Shown: positions 1 through 8,616 of the stretch, one piece after another
Numbering within the stretch: position 1 is the stretch's first letter
How the letters are laid out: every line of letters begins with the position of its first letter
Assembly: GCA_964441265.1 (NCBI GenBank)
Contig: CAYYKJ010000002.1
Coordinates: 1-64,000 of the forward strand
Direction: 5' to 3'
Origin: JAFGDH01 sp964441265
GTDB taxonomy: Archaea; Aenigmatarchaeota; Aenigmatarchaeia; QMZP01; QMZT01
Length of the DNA: 64,000 nucleotides
Made by a program: the position numbers and the translations under genes
The notes under the pieces: model-generated
What the model saw: the letters and a program-made list of their open reading frames with translations, nothing else
The model's database searches: none
Told to the model about the DNA's origin: nothing

Positions 1-2
1 TG

Positions 3-32
3 GAAAAGACGATCGAATGGTTCAGGAAATGA
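3..32 (+). CDS. C-terminal tail of a truncated upstream gene, possibly a sugar-nucleotide epimerase
   Basis: The first bases read in frame as EKTIEWFRK followed by TGA. Tails of this form (an 'xKTIEWF' ending) are common at the C terminus of NAD-dependent sugar-nucleotide epimerases and dehydratases, which would suit the neighbouring flippase gene and the polysaccharide island. Only nine residues are visible because the gene begins before the window, so the family assignment is an inference from a very short match. Confidence 0.4.
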   Translation, partial: EKTIEWFRK

Positions 33-72
33 TACCTCTGCCTATTTATTTTAATTACCGGAATTATTCACC

Positions 73-1560
73 ATGAACCCCGAAACTATGACCAGGAAGA
101 TCGGAAAGGGTACCGGCTACATAGTGGCCGGCTCGGTCATGGGATATATAATATCGTTTTTCTACAAGATCGTACTGGCCAGGTGGCTGGGACCGGAGAG
201 CTACGGGGTATTTTCTCTGGTCCTCATGATCATAGGGCTCTCCGGGGCGTTCTTCACCCTGGGCATACCCAGCGCAATCACGAAATTCACCTCGGAATAC
301 AAGGCGAAGGGGAAAGACACCGGAATGATATTCTCTAACTCCATGAAGATCATGCTGCCCCTCTCCCTGTTCTGCTCCCTGGCGATATTCGTCTCCGCGG
401 AATTCATCGCGAAAGGGGTGTTCAACATGCCCCAGGCCACGGTACCCTTCCAGCTGACCTCCATCGTAATGTTCTTCACCCTCCTGTTCAGCACGCTCAA
501 GAGCAACATCGTTGGACACCAGAGGATGGAGTTCTCCTCCCTGGGCATAATCACGGAAAAGCTGACCAGGCTCGTCCTCTCTGCGGTCCTGCTGTACCTG
601 GGATTCGAGCTGATGGGGGTGATGGGGGCGCTGATCATAGGCTCCATACTGACCGCGGCGGTGATCTTCATCTCATACAGGAGCATCGCCCCGGTGAAGA
701 TAACCCCTCTGGACGGGAGGATAACCAAAGCCCTGCTGAGGTTCGGAATACCTGTTTTCATAACGACCATCGGGTGGACCGTGCTCTCCTGGACCGATAC
801 CTTTTTCATAGGGGTCTTCCTACCGGCGGAAATGGTGGGATACTACAATGCCGCCCTCCCGGTCACCTGGGTCATGGGGGTGCTCATAACCTCGCTCTCG
901 GGGGCGCTCTTCCCCGCATTCTCTGAGATCAGCGCGGGCGGGAACGAATCCATGCTCAGGAGCACCTTCAACAGATCCATGAAATACGCGCTCTATTTCA
1001 TCATACCCGCGAGCGCGGGCGCATTCATGCTGTCAGAACCGATCATAAGGATACTGTTCACCGCTGAATACCTTCCCGCTGTTGCCGCGTTCCAGATCCT
1101 TGTCTTCGGGTCAATCTTCCTCTCGCTCAGGCACATGACCGACAGCTACATCAAGGGCATAGGTAAACCGGAGATCATAATGAAGATATCCGTCCTGATC
1201 GCCCTCACAAACATAGTTCTCAACTGGTTCCTGATCCAGAGCCACGGCATAGCCGGGGCTGCCATTGCGACTTCCGCATCCTTCGCCCTGAGCTTCTTCC
1301 TCTCCCTCTTCCTGATCAGGAAGCGCATAGACCTGAAGGTGGGATACCTGCCGAAGAGCATAGCAGCCGTCCTGGTCATGGCGCTGGCTGTCTGGATTCT
1401 CAGGACTTCGGCCATGGCAAGTCTCCTAAAAACGATAGCTATCGTGATCATCGGGGCCGGGATCTATTTCGGGGTCCTGTACCTGCTCAGGGGCTTTGAT
1501 AAGAGGGATAAGAAGATAGTAAAGGGGGCGTGGATGAGGGTCAGAAGGAGAATAGGATAG
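73..1560 (+). CDS. Polysaccharide/lipid-linked oligosaccharide flippase (Wzx/RfbX-like, MOP superfamily)
   Basis: A 495-residue integral membrane protein with about 12-14 hydrophobic segments along its length and short basic loops. The N terminus contains GTGYIVAGSVMGYIISFFYK followed by ARWLGPESYGVFSL, the hallmark of Wzx/RfbX-type flippases ('R.LGPe.YG.fsL'). The family moves lipid-linked sugar units across the cytoplasmic membrane. It opens the polysaccharide cluster and precedes a glycosyltransferase, consistent with exporting the product of that cluster. Its base composition is distinctly richer in G+C than the next genes (1644-9565), so it looks like backbone rather than part of the A+T-rich insert. 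Substrate cannot be read from the sequence. Confidence 0.92.
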   Translation: MNPETMTRKIGKGTGYIVAGSVMGYIISFFYKIVLARWLGPESYGVFSLVLMIIGLSGAFFTLGIPSAITKFTSEYKAKGKDTGMIFSNSMKIMLPLSLFCSLAIFVSAEFIAKGVFNMPQATVPFQLTSIVMFFTLLFSTLKSNIVGHQRMEFSSLGIITEKLTRLVLSAVLLYLGFELMGVMGALIIGSILTAAVIFISYRSIAPVKITPLDGRITKALLRFGIPVFITTIGWTVLSWTDTFFIGVFLPAEMVGYYNAALPVTWVMGVLITSLSGALFPAFSEISAGGNESMLRSTFNRSMKYALYFIIPASAGAFMLSEPIIRILFTAEYLPAVAAFQILVFGSIFLSLRHMTDSYIKGIGKPEIIMKISVLIALTNIVLNWFLIQSHGIAGAAIATSASFALSFFLSLFLIRKRIDLKVGYLPKSIAAVLVMALAVWILRTSAMASLLKTIAIVIIGAGIYFGVLYLLRGFDKRDKKIVKGAWMRVRRRIG

Positions 1561-1643
1561 AATAAATGCTTGTTCTCTGCATTGTCTGACATCAAGCTTA
1601 AAATAAAAATATAAAACTGAAATCTATTAAAAAGGTTGATCAT

Positions 1644-2816
1644 ATGAGCAAATATAAAATAGCTATCTTTGATAGCCATCCCATACACTATAAGGTACCA
1701 TTATACAGGAAAATTTCCAAGCACCCGAAAATTGATGCCATGGTTTATTTTTGTTCAGATTACGGCGCAAAACATGATTATAATCTTGGATTCAATACCA
1801 ATATCAACTGGAAGGTGAATCTTTCCGGGATAAAATATAAGTTTTTAAGAAATTACTCCAGAAAGAGAAAAAACCCACCGAGGGGTCTCATAAACCCAGG
1901 TATTATAAACGAACTTTTTAAAAATAAATATCATGCAATTATACCTCACGGATATTCTTCTATAGCGAATCTTTTTGCTTTTTTCGGTGCAATAATCACA
2001 AGAACTCCGATCTTTTTTAGGACAGAAGCAGGCATCAAAAAAGAAGAACCTCCCTCCAAATCCGTATTAAAAAGAATATTACTCACACCTCTATTTTCGA
2101 TGTTCGATGTTTTTCTCTATGCTTATTTAGACAATAAAAATTTTTATAGGAAATACAGAGTTCCCGAAAGAAAACTTTTCTTTTTCCCTTGTTCGGTAGA
2201 TAATGATTTTTATCAAAAAGAGGCCGCAAGGCTGGGAAAACAGAGAAGCAAGAACAAAAAGAAACTGGGTCTTCCATCGTCTCCTACCATCCTCTTTTCG
2301 GGCAAGTTGATAAATCGAAAAAGGCCAATGGACTTGGTCAAGGCATATGAGAGGGTTTGTAAAAAATTGGATTGTTCTTTAATTTTTGTTGGAGATGGCG
2401 ACGAAAGAACATACATTGAAAAGTACGTAAAAGATAAAAAACTGAAAAATATTTTTTTCTTGGGCTTCCGGGAAGAGATGTCGATCTTTTATTCCATTGC
2501 GGACGTTTTAGTCCTGCCTTCTTCATATGACCCCTCCCCAAAGGCCATAAACGAAGCAATGAATTTTTCTCTCCCCATAATAACTACAGACAAAGTAGGA
2601 ACTTCGGGGGATTTGGTAATAAACGGGAAAAACGGCTTCGTCTACGAAACGGGGAACATCAATATGCTTTTTGAATGCGTTCTTAAAGCATTGAAAAATA
2701 AAGAAAAAATGGGCAAAAGGTCTCTGGAAATAGTTTCCCAATGGAATTTTGAAGAGAATGCAAATGCAATAATCAAGGGTTTAGAATATGTTTCAAAGAA
2801 TAAAGGATATGGATAG
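1644..2816 (+). CDS. Glycosyltransferase family 4
   Basis: A 390-residue GT-B glycosyltransferase. The N-terminal half begins KYKIAIFDSHPIHYKVPLYR, an acceptor-side Rossmann fold. The C-terminal half carries the donor-binding signature: LFSGKLINRKRPMDLVKAY, then LIFVGDGDER, then PSSYDPSPKAINEAMNFSLP with the EX7E-like catalytic/donor motif. It acts on the cytoplasmic face of the membrane, transferring a sugar from an activated nucleotide donor. An A+T-rich stretch with a TATA-like element lies about 35 nt upstream. The stop codon overlaps the start of the next gene, so the two are probably co-transcribed. Donor and acceptor are unknown. Confidence 0.9.
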   Translation: MSKYKIAIFDSHPIHYKVPLYRKISKHPKIDAMVYFCSDYGAKHDYNLGFNTNINWKVNLSGIKYKFLRNYSRKRKNPPRGLINPGIINELFKNKYHAIIPHGYSSIANLFAFFGAIITRTPIFFRTEAGIKKEEPPSKSVLKRILLTPLFSMFDVFLYAYLDNKNFYRKYRVPERKLFFFPCSVDNDFYQKEAARLGKQRSKNKKKLGLPSSPTILFSGKLINRKRPMDLVKAYERVCKKLDCSLIFVGDGDERTYIEKYVKDKKLKNIFFLGFREEMSIFYSIADVLVLPSSYDPSPKAINEAMNFSLPIITTDKVGTSGDLVINGKNGFVYETGNINMLFECVLKALKNKEKMGKRSLEIVSQWNFEENANAIIKGLEYVSKNKGYG

Positions 2817-4104
2817 TAGAATAAGCGTAAAAACAGCTACTTTTTTACCGAAGCACCATTTCTTTGGTTATTATGATAAACCACCATGGAACAACACTGG
2901 AGAGAAAATGCTGGCTTTGGAGACCAATTTCATAGACCGACAACCCACGGAAAAGGATACTGCTTATATAGGATTAGTAGAATCATCAACAAAAAAATTC
3001 AAATTTATCGGGAAAACAAATGCGTGGAATTGGCAGCAGGGGTGCATGCTCCAGTGGATGCCCCCAAACTACGATAGCAAAATTATTTATAACGATTTAT
3101 CTAATGGAAAACATATATCCATTATAAAAAATATAAATTCTGGTAAAAAAAGAAAATTGCCTTATCCGATTTATGCTGTACACCCGAATGGAAAGACTGC
3201 ATTAACACTCAATTTTTCTAGACTTCACCATACAAGACCAGGTTATGGCTACCCAGGTCTTTCGGATCCGTCTGTAAATCAGCCTGCACCTTCAGATGAT
3301 GGAATATATATAATAGATTTAGAAACAGGCGAGAGAAAACTTATTATATCGATAAAAAAAGTTCATGGAATCAATCACACTAAATCAATGGATAAAGCAT
3401 TACATTGGATTAACCATATAACCTTTAACAAAGATGGTACTCGTTTCTGCTTTTTCCATAGGTGGGGCCTTGCATCAGTTAATTTTTATACTCGCCTTTA
3501 TACATGCAACCCCGATGGAACGGATCTTTATTGCCTTTTAGACAGCGGACATTTCACTCATTTTGACTGGTGTGGGAATAACAAAATAATGGGGTGGGGC
3601 AGTCTTCCGGGTAATATAACAAGAATAAAAAGGAGTGGGATAATATCAAATTTATTCTATAAAATAGGGTTGCCGATATATCGTTCAATATTCCTTAGGT
3701 CCAGCCTATTGAAGAGGAGTATGATTAACGAAAGTTATCTAATGTTAGAGGACCATTCAAAAAAAGCAGATATTTTGAAAATTTACTACAGAGATGGTCA
3801 TTGCTCGTTCTCCCCCGACGGTAAATGGATATTATCCGACACTTATTCCGACCGCAATAGTTTCAGGCATCTTCTGCTATATAATATGAAAAAGAAAAGA
3901 ACAATTGTTTTAGGTAAATTTTATTCAATGCCAAGTGAGAAATATACAAAAAACAAAGAATGGGATAGGAGTCCTTGTCGTTGTGATTTACATCCGCGCT
4001 GGAGCAGAGACGGTAGGAAGATATGTATTGACTCTGTTCATGAAGGAAGTAGGCAGATTTATGTGATCGATGTAAGTAGGATTGTCGATGCTGAGCATCA
4101 TTGA
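2809..4104 (+). CDS. Predicted beta-propeller (WD40/TolB-like) protein of polysaccharide clusters
   Basis: No enzymatic family is recognised. The protein (about 431 residues from the ATG at 2809; an in-frame ATG at 2788 is also possible) starts with a conserved-looking HHFFGYYDKPPW segment. It contains repeated 'HPNGK', 'FNKDGTRFCF', 'FSPDGKWIL' and 'HPRWSRDGRKICID' strands, typical of TolB/WD40-like blades. No signal peptide or membrane segment is visible, so it should be cytoplasmic. It overlaps the preceding glycosyltransferase gene and runs tail-to-tail into the epimerase gene with a 7-bp overlap. A role as a scaffold or sugar-binding accessory to the glycosyltransferase is only an inference from position. 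Confidence 0.75.
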   Translation: MDSRISVKTATFLPKHHFFGYYDKPPWNNTGEKMLALETNFIDRQPTEKDTAYIGLVESSTKKFKFIGKTNAWNWQQGCMLQWMPPNYDSKIIYNDLSNGKHISIIKNINSGKKRKLPYPIYAVHPNGKTALTLNFSRLHHTRPGYGYPGLSDPSVNQPAPSDDGIYIIDLETGERKLIISIKKVHGINHTKSMDKALHWINHITFNKDGTRFCFFHRWGLASVNFYTRLYTCNPDGTDLYCLLDSGHFTHFDWCGNNKIMGWGSLPGNITRIKRSGIISNLFYKIGLPIYRSIFLRSSLLKRSMINESYLMLEDHSKKADILKIYYRDGHCSFSPDGKWILSDTYSDRNSFRHLLLYNMKKKRTIVLGKFYSMPSEKYTKNKEWDRSPCRCDLHPRWSRDGRKICIDSVHEGSRQIYVIDVSRIVDAEHH

Positions 4105-5072
4105 ATTTTAAGGGCCCATTCACTATTTTCAAGAAACCATTTACAAAACCTTCCAAGTCCTTCTTCAATGCCGACTTTAGGCGAATATCCAAGTTTGGAC
4201 ACCGCTTTTCTGATATCTGCACAAGTCTCTTCTATATCTCCGGGTTGCATTGGCAACATTTCTCTTTTTGCATTAGTTTTTAATTTTTTTTCTAAAAGCT
4301 TGATGAAATGGTCCAGTTTGACGGGATTTGAATTTCCTATATTGAAAATCTCATATCCAAAATCCTTTTCCATGGCAAGCTCTATTCCTTTGACAGCATC
4401 TGATATGTACGTAAAGTCTCTTTTCATGTTACCCCGGTTAAAAACCTTTATTTTCTTGCCCAAAAGAATGTCTCGGACAAACTTAAATGCCGCCATGTCG
4501 GGTCGGCCGAATTCCCCATAAACCGTGAAAAATCTGAGACCTATCATATTTATCCCGAAAAGATGATGGTAGTTATACGCTATTAATTCTGTTGATCTTT
4601 TAGTAGATGCATAAATAGAAAGTGGGTGATCGACTCTATCTTCTTCTCTGAAAGGTATTTTCTTATTGTTGCCGTACACGGATGAAGATGAAGCAAATAC
4701 TACTTTTGGTATTTTATTTTCCTTCGCTATATCGAAAATGTTGACAGTACCAAGGACATTTGAATTTACATAAATTTGTGGATCATCAATTGAACGTCTT
4801 ACTCCCGGTTGTGCAGCCAAATGAACTATAACATCAATTTTTTTTCTTGGTATTTTTTTTCTGATGGTATTGTAATGACAGATGTTGTCTTTGATGAATT
4901 CGTAATTTCTATATTTTAACAGAATTTCGTTTCTCTTTTCTTTCAGTTCTCTGCTATAGTAATCATTTAGATTATCAATACCAATTACATCGAAACCTAA
5001 ATTCAATAATTTTTTGCATAGATGAAAACCTATGAAACCTGCACTCCCGGTGACCAAAATATTCTTTGTCAT
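4098..5072 (-). CDS. NAD-dependent sugar-nucleotide epimerase, UDP-glucuronate 4-epimerase-like
   Basis: An extended short-chain dehydrogenase of 324 residues with the N-terminal NAD-binding motif TGSAGFIGFHL, the Ser cluster ASSSSVYG and the catalytic pair YASTK. The GIDNLNDYYSRELKEKR segment, AAQPGVRRSIDDPQIYVNSN and FFTVYGEFGRPDMA are characteristic of the UDP-glucuronate 4-epimerase branch (CapI/LspL type), which makes UDP-galacturonate. RDFTYISDAVKGI and the closing 'GLGRFCKWFLEN' also fit. The length is normal for the family. It would supply an acidic sugar donor to the surrounding glycosyltransferases. It converges on the beta-propeller gene with overlapping ends. Confidence 0.88.
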   Translation of the reverse strand: MTKNILVTGSAGFIGFHLCKKLLNLGFDVIGIDNLNDYYSRELKEKRNEILLKYRNYEFIKDNICHYNTIRKKIPRKKIDVIVHLAAQPGVRRSIDDPQIYVNSNVLGTVNIFDIAKENKIPKVVFASSSSVYGNNKKIPFREEDRVDHPLSIYASTKRSTELIAYNYHHLFGINMIGLRFFTVYGEFGRPDMAAFKFVRDILLGKKIKVFNRGNMKRDFTYISDAVKGIELAMEKDFGYEIFNIGNSNPVKLDHFIKLLEKKLKTNAKREMLPMQPGDIEETCADIRKAVSKLGYSPKVGIEEGLGRFCKWFLENSEWALKIQ

Positions 5073-5128
5073 AACTCTACCTCTTCAATCTCATGTATAT
5101 GGTTGTTATGATATCTTATAAAATGAAT

Positions 5129-5143
5129 AGGGGCTCCGCCCCT
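5129..5143. repeat. Hairpin at presumed right end of the IS200/IS605 remnant
   Basis: Perfect 6-bp stem with a 3-nt loop (aggggc tcc gcccct). It sits beyond the presumed tnpB tail on the minus strand, where IS605-type right-end hairpins occur. It could also act as a transcription terminator for the decayed element. Confidence 0.5.
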
Positions 5144-5224
5144 ACGACCCCGACTGTTACGGCTCGCTTCCTCTGTGTGTTCTTGTCAACACTGTTAAGA
5201 ACACGCAGTATCCCCGCCCGCCGC

Positions 5225-5700
5225 GCGAGTAAAGTCAAAGACGCATTTCTGGACATTAGTCATGTAGATCCCGTGATGTCCTAGCTGGCTCCTGATGTAC
5301 TCGGGAGCCTGCTCCATGTCCCTGCCTACGGACTGGTGGTGATCGTAGCTGCTCCAGAAAGATCATCTAGAATAGCACTTTCTGAAATTGGGTATCCATG
5401 TGAACATGAGTCCTGAGGAGCGAGATTTGAGTATGATTATCGATCCTGCACCGAGTAGCATTTTGGTTGACCGAGAAGTGCATGTGGTTGTCGGTGAATC
5501 CGATCTACATGAACTCGAAGCCGAGGGGTTTGAGTGACCTGAGCCCATTGAGGCAGACGTCTATGTTATTCTGCTTACCGAATACTTTGTAGTGAATTTG
5601 GTCACGAACATGAATTCGTGCCAGCTGTTCCCGTGTCAATTGTTTTCTTGGTTCGTGGGTCAACTTTATAGCTATCACCAACCAAATTCATATTATCTTC
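5225..5700 (-). pseudogene. tnpA remnant (IS200/IS605 Y1 transposase), several frameshifts
   Basis: Reading the minus strand and moving between frames gives pieces of TnpA in the right order. They are HVRDQIHYKVFGKQNNID; GFTDNHMHFSVN, corresponding to the HUH/HVH motif region; IIILKSRSSGLMF then WIPNFRKCYSR, matching the typical 'LKGRSS.LMF..PNFRKRY'; and finally FWSSYDHHQSVGRDMEQ then APEYIRSQ, matching 'FWSrgyfv.SVG....e...YIrnQ'. At least three frame changes and an in-frame stop show that it is dead. It lies between the epimerase gene and asnB, marking a past insertion in the glycan island. Confidence 0.72.
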
Positions 5701-5709
5701 TCTCCTCAC

Positions 5710-5732
5710 GGGTGCTATCATCACCAGCACCC
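5710..5732. repeat. Hairpin at presumed left end of the IS200/IS605 remnant
   Basis: Inverted repeat gggtgct / agcaccc separated by 9 nt, located just upstream of the minus-strand tnpA remnant, the expected place of the left-end hairpin recognised by TnpA. Confidence 0.45.
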
Positions 5733-5869
5733 TTATTTATTTGATAGCTGTTCAGAAATAGCGCTGTTAATTATATAAGGCCTCTCATCTGCGGACCCTT
5801 TGGATCAATTGGTTATCGGGCCATGCAGTATTCCCGGCCCACTATAAACCTGATTGCGATTCGGAAACA

Positions 5870-5896
5870 ATTAAATAAACACCCGATTAAATAAAC
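5870..5896 (+). promoter_or_regulatory. TATA-like promoter of asnB within a tandem direct repeat
   Basis: The 11-mer attaaataaac occurs twice (5870-5880 and 5886-5896) directly before the asnB start at 5899. The first copy is centred about 24 nt upstream of the ATG, the spacing expected of an archaeal TATA box for a leaderless transcript. The second copy would overlap the transcription start. Confidence 0.5.
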
Positions 5897-5898
5897 GT

Positions 5899-7716
5899 AT
5901 GTGCGGAATAAACGGCTTTAATTTCCAGAACAGAGAGATAGTAAAAAGGATGAATGACTCCCTTAAGCACAGGGGTCCTGACGATGAAGGGATTTATTCT
6001 AATGGTTCGGTCACACTTGGCCACAGGAGGCTTTCCATAATTGACCTTTCAGAAAAGGGAAAGCAACCAATGTCTTATATCCACCAAGGTAAAAAAACAG
6101 TGATTGTATTTAACGGGGAAATATACAACTTCACCAAACTAAAGAAAAACCTTAAAAAAAAAGGGTACTCATTCAAGAGCCGTTCAGACACAGAAATCAT
6201 ACTCGCCTCATATCTTGAATGGGGCATGAAATGCGTAAACAAATTCAATGGTATGTGGGCGTTCTGCATATATGATCCTGAAAATGAGATATTATTCCTC
6301 AGCAGGGACAGATTCGGGAAAAAACCACTATATTATTATTTTGACGGTGAAAGATTCATATTTAGTTCGGAGATTAAAGGGATACTTGAACATAAAATTA
6401 AAAAAAAGCTAAACCCCGATGGCATCGATTTGTATCTGTCTTTAGGTTTCATTCCTGCCCCCTATTCTATATATAAAAAAATCAAAAAGGTTGAAGGTGG
6501 TCAGAATATCGAATTTGATTTAAAGAATTACAAAATCTCAAAAAGACGTTATTACAGACTACCAAATCGCAAAACCGGAAGTGAGAAGGGTAGGATAGAG
6601 ATTGAGTCTCTAGTGAAAAACGCAATAAAATCCAGGCTTGTATCGGACGTTCCCCTCGGCGCCTTTCTGAGCGGGGGAGTAGACAGTTCAACCGTTGTTG
6701 GTGTTATGTCAAAATTTTTGGATCTGAAAAATATTCATACTTTTTCAGTCGGATTCGAGGGTAGATATGATGAGACATATTACATAAATTTGGTTAAGAA
6801 TCGTTTCAAAACCAGACATCATCACAGCTATTTCAGAGAAAATGATTTCGAGAAAATCATTAAAAATGTCTTTTATTATTACGACGAGCCTTTTTGCGAT
6901 ATTTCCATGTTCCCGGCGATGATGCTTTCAGAGATTACAAAAAAATACATAACGGTTTCCCTCAGCGGAGATGGAGGAGACGAAGTCTTTGGTGGTTATC
7001 CCCGTTATGTGATTGCGAAGAAGTTATCCATGCTCAGAAAAATACCAAGAAAAATAAGGAGGGCTTTGTTATTTTTTACACCCAAGACGAAATATCTGTA
7101 CAGAATCCGGGAAGGTCTCAAGCTGAGCCTCTTGCCTGCAGAAGAATTCTATTCAGGTGCCAGAAAAGAGATTTACAAACCTGAAATATTCAGAAAGATT
7201 ACAAAAGAAAAAATGAGTGCTGCTTTGAAAGCCTCGGAGGGAAATCTGGTACAGGCAGTGATGAGAATGGATTTATGCTTCTATACAATACCTGACAATT
7301 TTCTTACAAAGGTTGACAGGGCATCAATGGCACACGGACTGGAAATAAGGTGCCCGTTTTTAGATTACAAACTCGTAGAATCTTTATTGAATGTTCCAGA
7401 AAATTTTAAACTAAGTTTTTCCAATGCTAAGATTATCCTTAAAAAGATATTCAAGGACATGTTGCCGGATAAAATAATAAAAAGAGAAAAACAAGGATTT
7501 ACCCCACCGATAGAAGAATGGATATCCAAAGAAAAGTATATCAAAGAAATAATGTCCGGTTTGGAAGAGTTCCACAGAGAAAAAATAATAAGCGATGATT
7601 GGTACAAATTCTTCAGAAACGGACAGGGAAAAACAGAAACAAAGGTATTCAAGAATTATTTAATCAGGTTGTTTGTCTTTATCAAATGGCACAAATTCTG
7701 GGGAGAGATATCTTAA
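5899..7716 (+). CDS. asnB: Glutamine-dependent asparagine synthase / amidotransferase (AsnB family)
   Basis: 605 residues with the two AsnB domains. The N-terminal glutaminase (about 1-190) begins MCGINGF, with Cys2 as the Ntn nucleophile, followed by LKHRGPDDEG, HRRLSIIDLS and VFNGEIYN. The C-terminal synthetase has the ATP pyrophosphatase P-loop LSGGVDSS at about residues 256-263, plus SLSGDGGDEVFGGY and KVDRASMAHGLEIRCPFLD. The family hydrolyses glutamine and transfers ammonia to an AMP-activated carboxylate. It may make asparagine, but AsnB paralogues inside polysaccharide clusters often amidate uronic acids, which would suit the UDP-glucuronate epimerase next door. It stands alone between two decayed insertion sequences, suggesting acquisition or rearrangement. 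Confidence 0.93.
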   Translation: MCGINGFNFQNREIVKRMNDSLKHRGPDDEGIYSNGSVTLGHRRLSIIDLSEKGKQPMSYIHQGKKTVIVFNGEIYNFTKLKKNLKKKGYSFKSRSDTEIILASYLEWGMKCVNKFNGMWAFCIYDPENEILFLSRDRFGKKPLYYYFDGERFIFSSEIKGILEHKIKKKLNPDGIDLYLSLGFIPAPYSIYKKIKKVEGGQNIEFDLKNYKISKRRYYRLPNRKTGSEKGRIEIESLVKNAIKSRLVSDVPLGAFLSGGVDSSTVVGVMSKFLDLKNIHTFSVGFEGRYDETYYINLVKNRFKTRHHHSYFRENDFEKIIKNVFYYYDEPFCDISMFPAMMLSEITKKYITVSLSGDGGDEVFGGYPRYVIAKKLSMLRKIPRKIRRALLFFTPKTKYLYRIREGLKLSLLPAEEFYSGARKEIYKPEIFRKITKEKMSAALKASEGNLVQAVMRMDLCFYTIPDNFLTKVDRASMAHGLEIRCPFLDYKLVESLLNVPENFKLSFSNAKIILKKIFKDMLPDKIIKREKQGFTPPIEEWISKEKYIKEIMSGLEEFHREKIISDDWYKFFRNGQGKTETKVFKNYLIRLFVFIKWHKFWGEIS

Positions 7717-7819
7717 CCATCTGATTTCCAAGAAGGAGGTAGATTTTCAGTTATTTCAATATTATCGAATTCCCTGCTTTCCTTTGAGCCCTCCTTTTTG
7801 TCCAATTTGTCATCCTCTT

Positions 7820-7835
7820 GGCTCTGTAGAAACCC
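7820..7835. repeat. Left terminal inverted repeat of the IS5-like remnant
   Basis: ggctctgtagaaaccc, paired with 8601-8616 on the opposite strand (12 of 16 bases match). 'GGCTCTGTAGAAA' type ends are seen on IS5-group elements. Confidence 0.55.
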
Positions 7836-7982
7836 TTCATAAATTGCGATGTATGGGAGATATCACTTCCACTATTAACTTTGTAAACCATTAGCGGGGG
7901 GGGGCTTATGACATTGCTAGAAATTCGCTGAGGAGACACTCTAACAAAATTCTCAAAACATGACTTCACTCAACATTAGCTG

Positions 7983-8528
7983 ATGGTACTGTTATGTCTG
8001 ATGAAACGTCTGGGAATGAGGTTCAGTGAATTTGTTGAGCTCCTTAAACTTATATTCAGGGTAATGGGGGAGATTGGCTTGCCCAAGCTTCTGCACTTTA
8101 CAACATTGCAGAAGTTCATGAAGCGTATCGGTACGGACATATTCGATGCTGTGCTGAACAAGACGAGGAAACTGTTTGACACCGACAAGCGGGTCATACT
8201 TGCGCATCGCATGAGGAAGGGTCCCAAGCACGACTCAGTAGATGCGAAACTCCTGACAAGGAAGACGAAGAAACTGAAGCAAATGTATAACTTGGACAAA
8301 GGATTCGACCGCAAATCCGTACATGAGATCATAAAGGAGGGAACTGGTACCGAATCCCAGATATCCGTCAGGAACAGCAAGGCATTGACCGGTGAATACA
8401 GACAACTGACGATGACGGAGATTGGTGAAGCCAAATACCACAGGAGGAGCATAGTCGAGTGCGTCTTCCCCATCGAAAAGAGGGTATTTGGGATGAAAAC
8501 TACGCCAAGTCAACAAGATGAGGAATAA
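7983..8528 (+). pseudogene. Transposase remnant, IS5-like DDE family
   Basis: A 181-codon open frame lacking a normal N terminus and the central catalytic region. EFVELLKLIFRVMGEIG and PKLLHFTTLQKFMKRIG resemble the N-terminal helix-turn-helix part of IS5-group transposases ('...v.hfTTlhkf..Ri'). Near the C terminus, YHRRSIVECVFPIEKRVFG matches the conserved 'Y.rR..VE.vFs.iKr.fG' containing the last catalytic Glu. In full-length proteins a substantial DDE segment lies between these, and here it is mostly missing or scrambled, so the gene is very unlikely to be active. A run of nine G (7896-7904) lies upstream. Confidence 0.7.
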
Positions 8529-8600
8529 GAAGAGCAAGCTGAGGAACATATGTTATAACATCTACAAGTCAACTATCGTTTTTATCTTTGAAAGGGGGGA

Positions 8601-8616
8601 AGATTTCTACAAAGCT
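8601..8616. repeat. Right terminal inverted repeat of the IS5-like remnant
   Basis: agatttctacaaagct, the partner of 7820-7835 with four mismatches, ending about 50 nt before the start codon of the GT2 gene at 8669. Confidence 0.5.

Larger units (their letters stand above)
5125..5732 (-). mobile_element. Decayed IS200/IS605-family insertion sequence
   Basis: About 0.6 kb between two small hairpins. The first, AGGGGC-TCC-GCCCCT at 5129-5143, resembles the right-end hairpin of IS200/IS605 elements. The second, GGGTGCT-N9-AGCACCC at 5710-5732, would be the left-end hairpin upstream of tnpA. Between them the minus strand encodes broken pieces of a Y1 transposase TnpA. After the TnpA piece, a short segment reading DFTRAAGGDTACS may be the tail of a TnpB gene otherwise lost. 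Exact ends are not determinable because this family has no inverted repeats or target duplications. Confidence 0.7.
7820..8616 (+). mobile_element. Decayed IS5-like insertion sequence with terminal inverted repeats
   Basis: The element is bounded by a 16-bp imperfect inverted repeat: ggctctgtagaaaccc at 7820-7835 and agatttctacaaagct at 8601-8616 (12 of 16 match as reverse complements). The inside holds a shortened, mutated transposase reading frame on the plus strand. At about 0.8 kb it is shorter than intact members and appears internally deleted. The right end lies just upstream of the next glycosyltransferase start. Confidence 0.68.

Noticed and set aside
5093..5284. 63-codon plus-strand open frame after the epimerase gene
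   Set aside because: It lies on the wrong strand of the IS200/IS605 remnant, which explains the DNA better; the product has no features.
7896..7904. Run of nine G as a second phase-variation tract
   Set aside because: It lies in the non-coding part of a decayed insertion sequence, upstream of a dead transposase, and cannot switch any visible gene.
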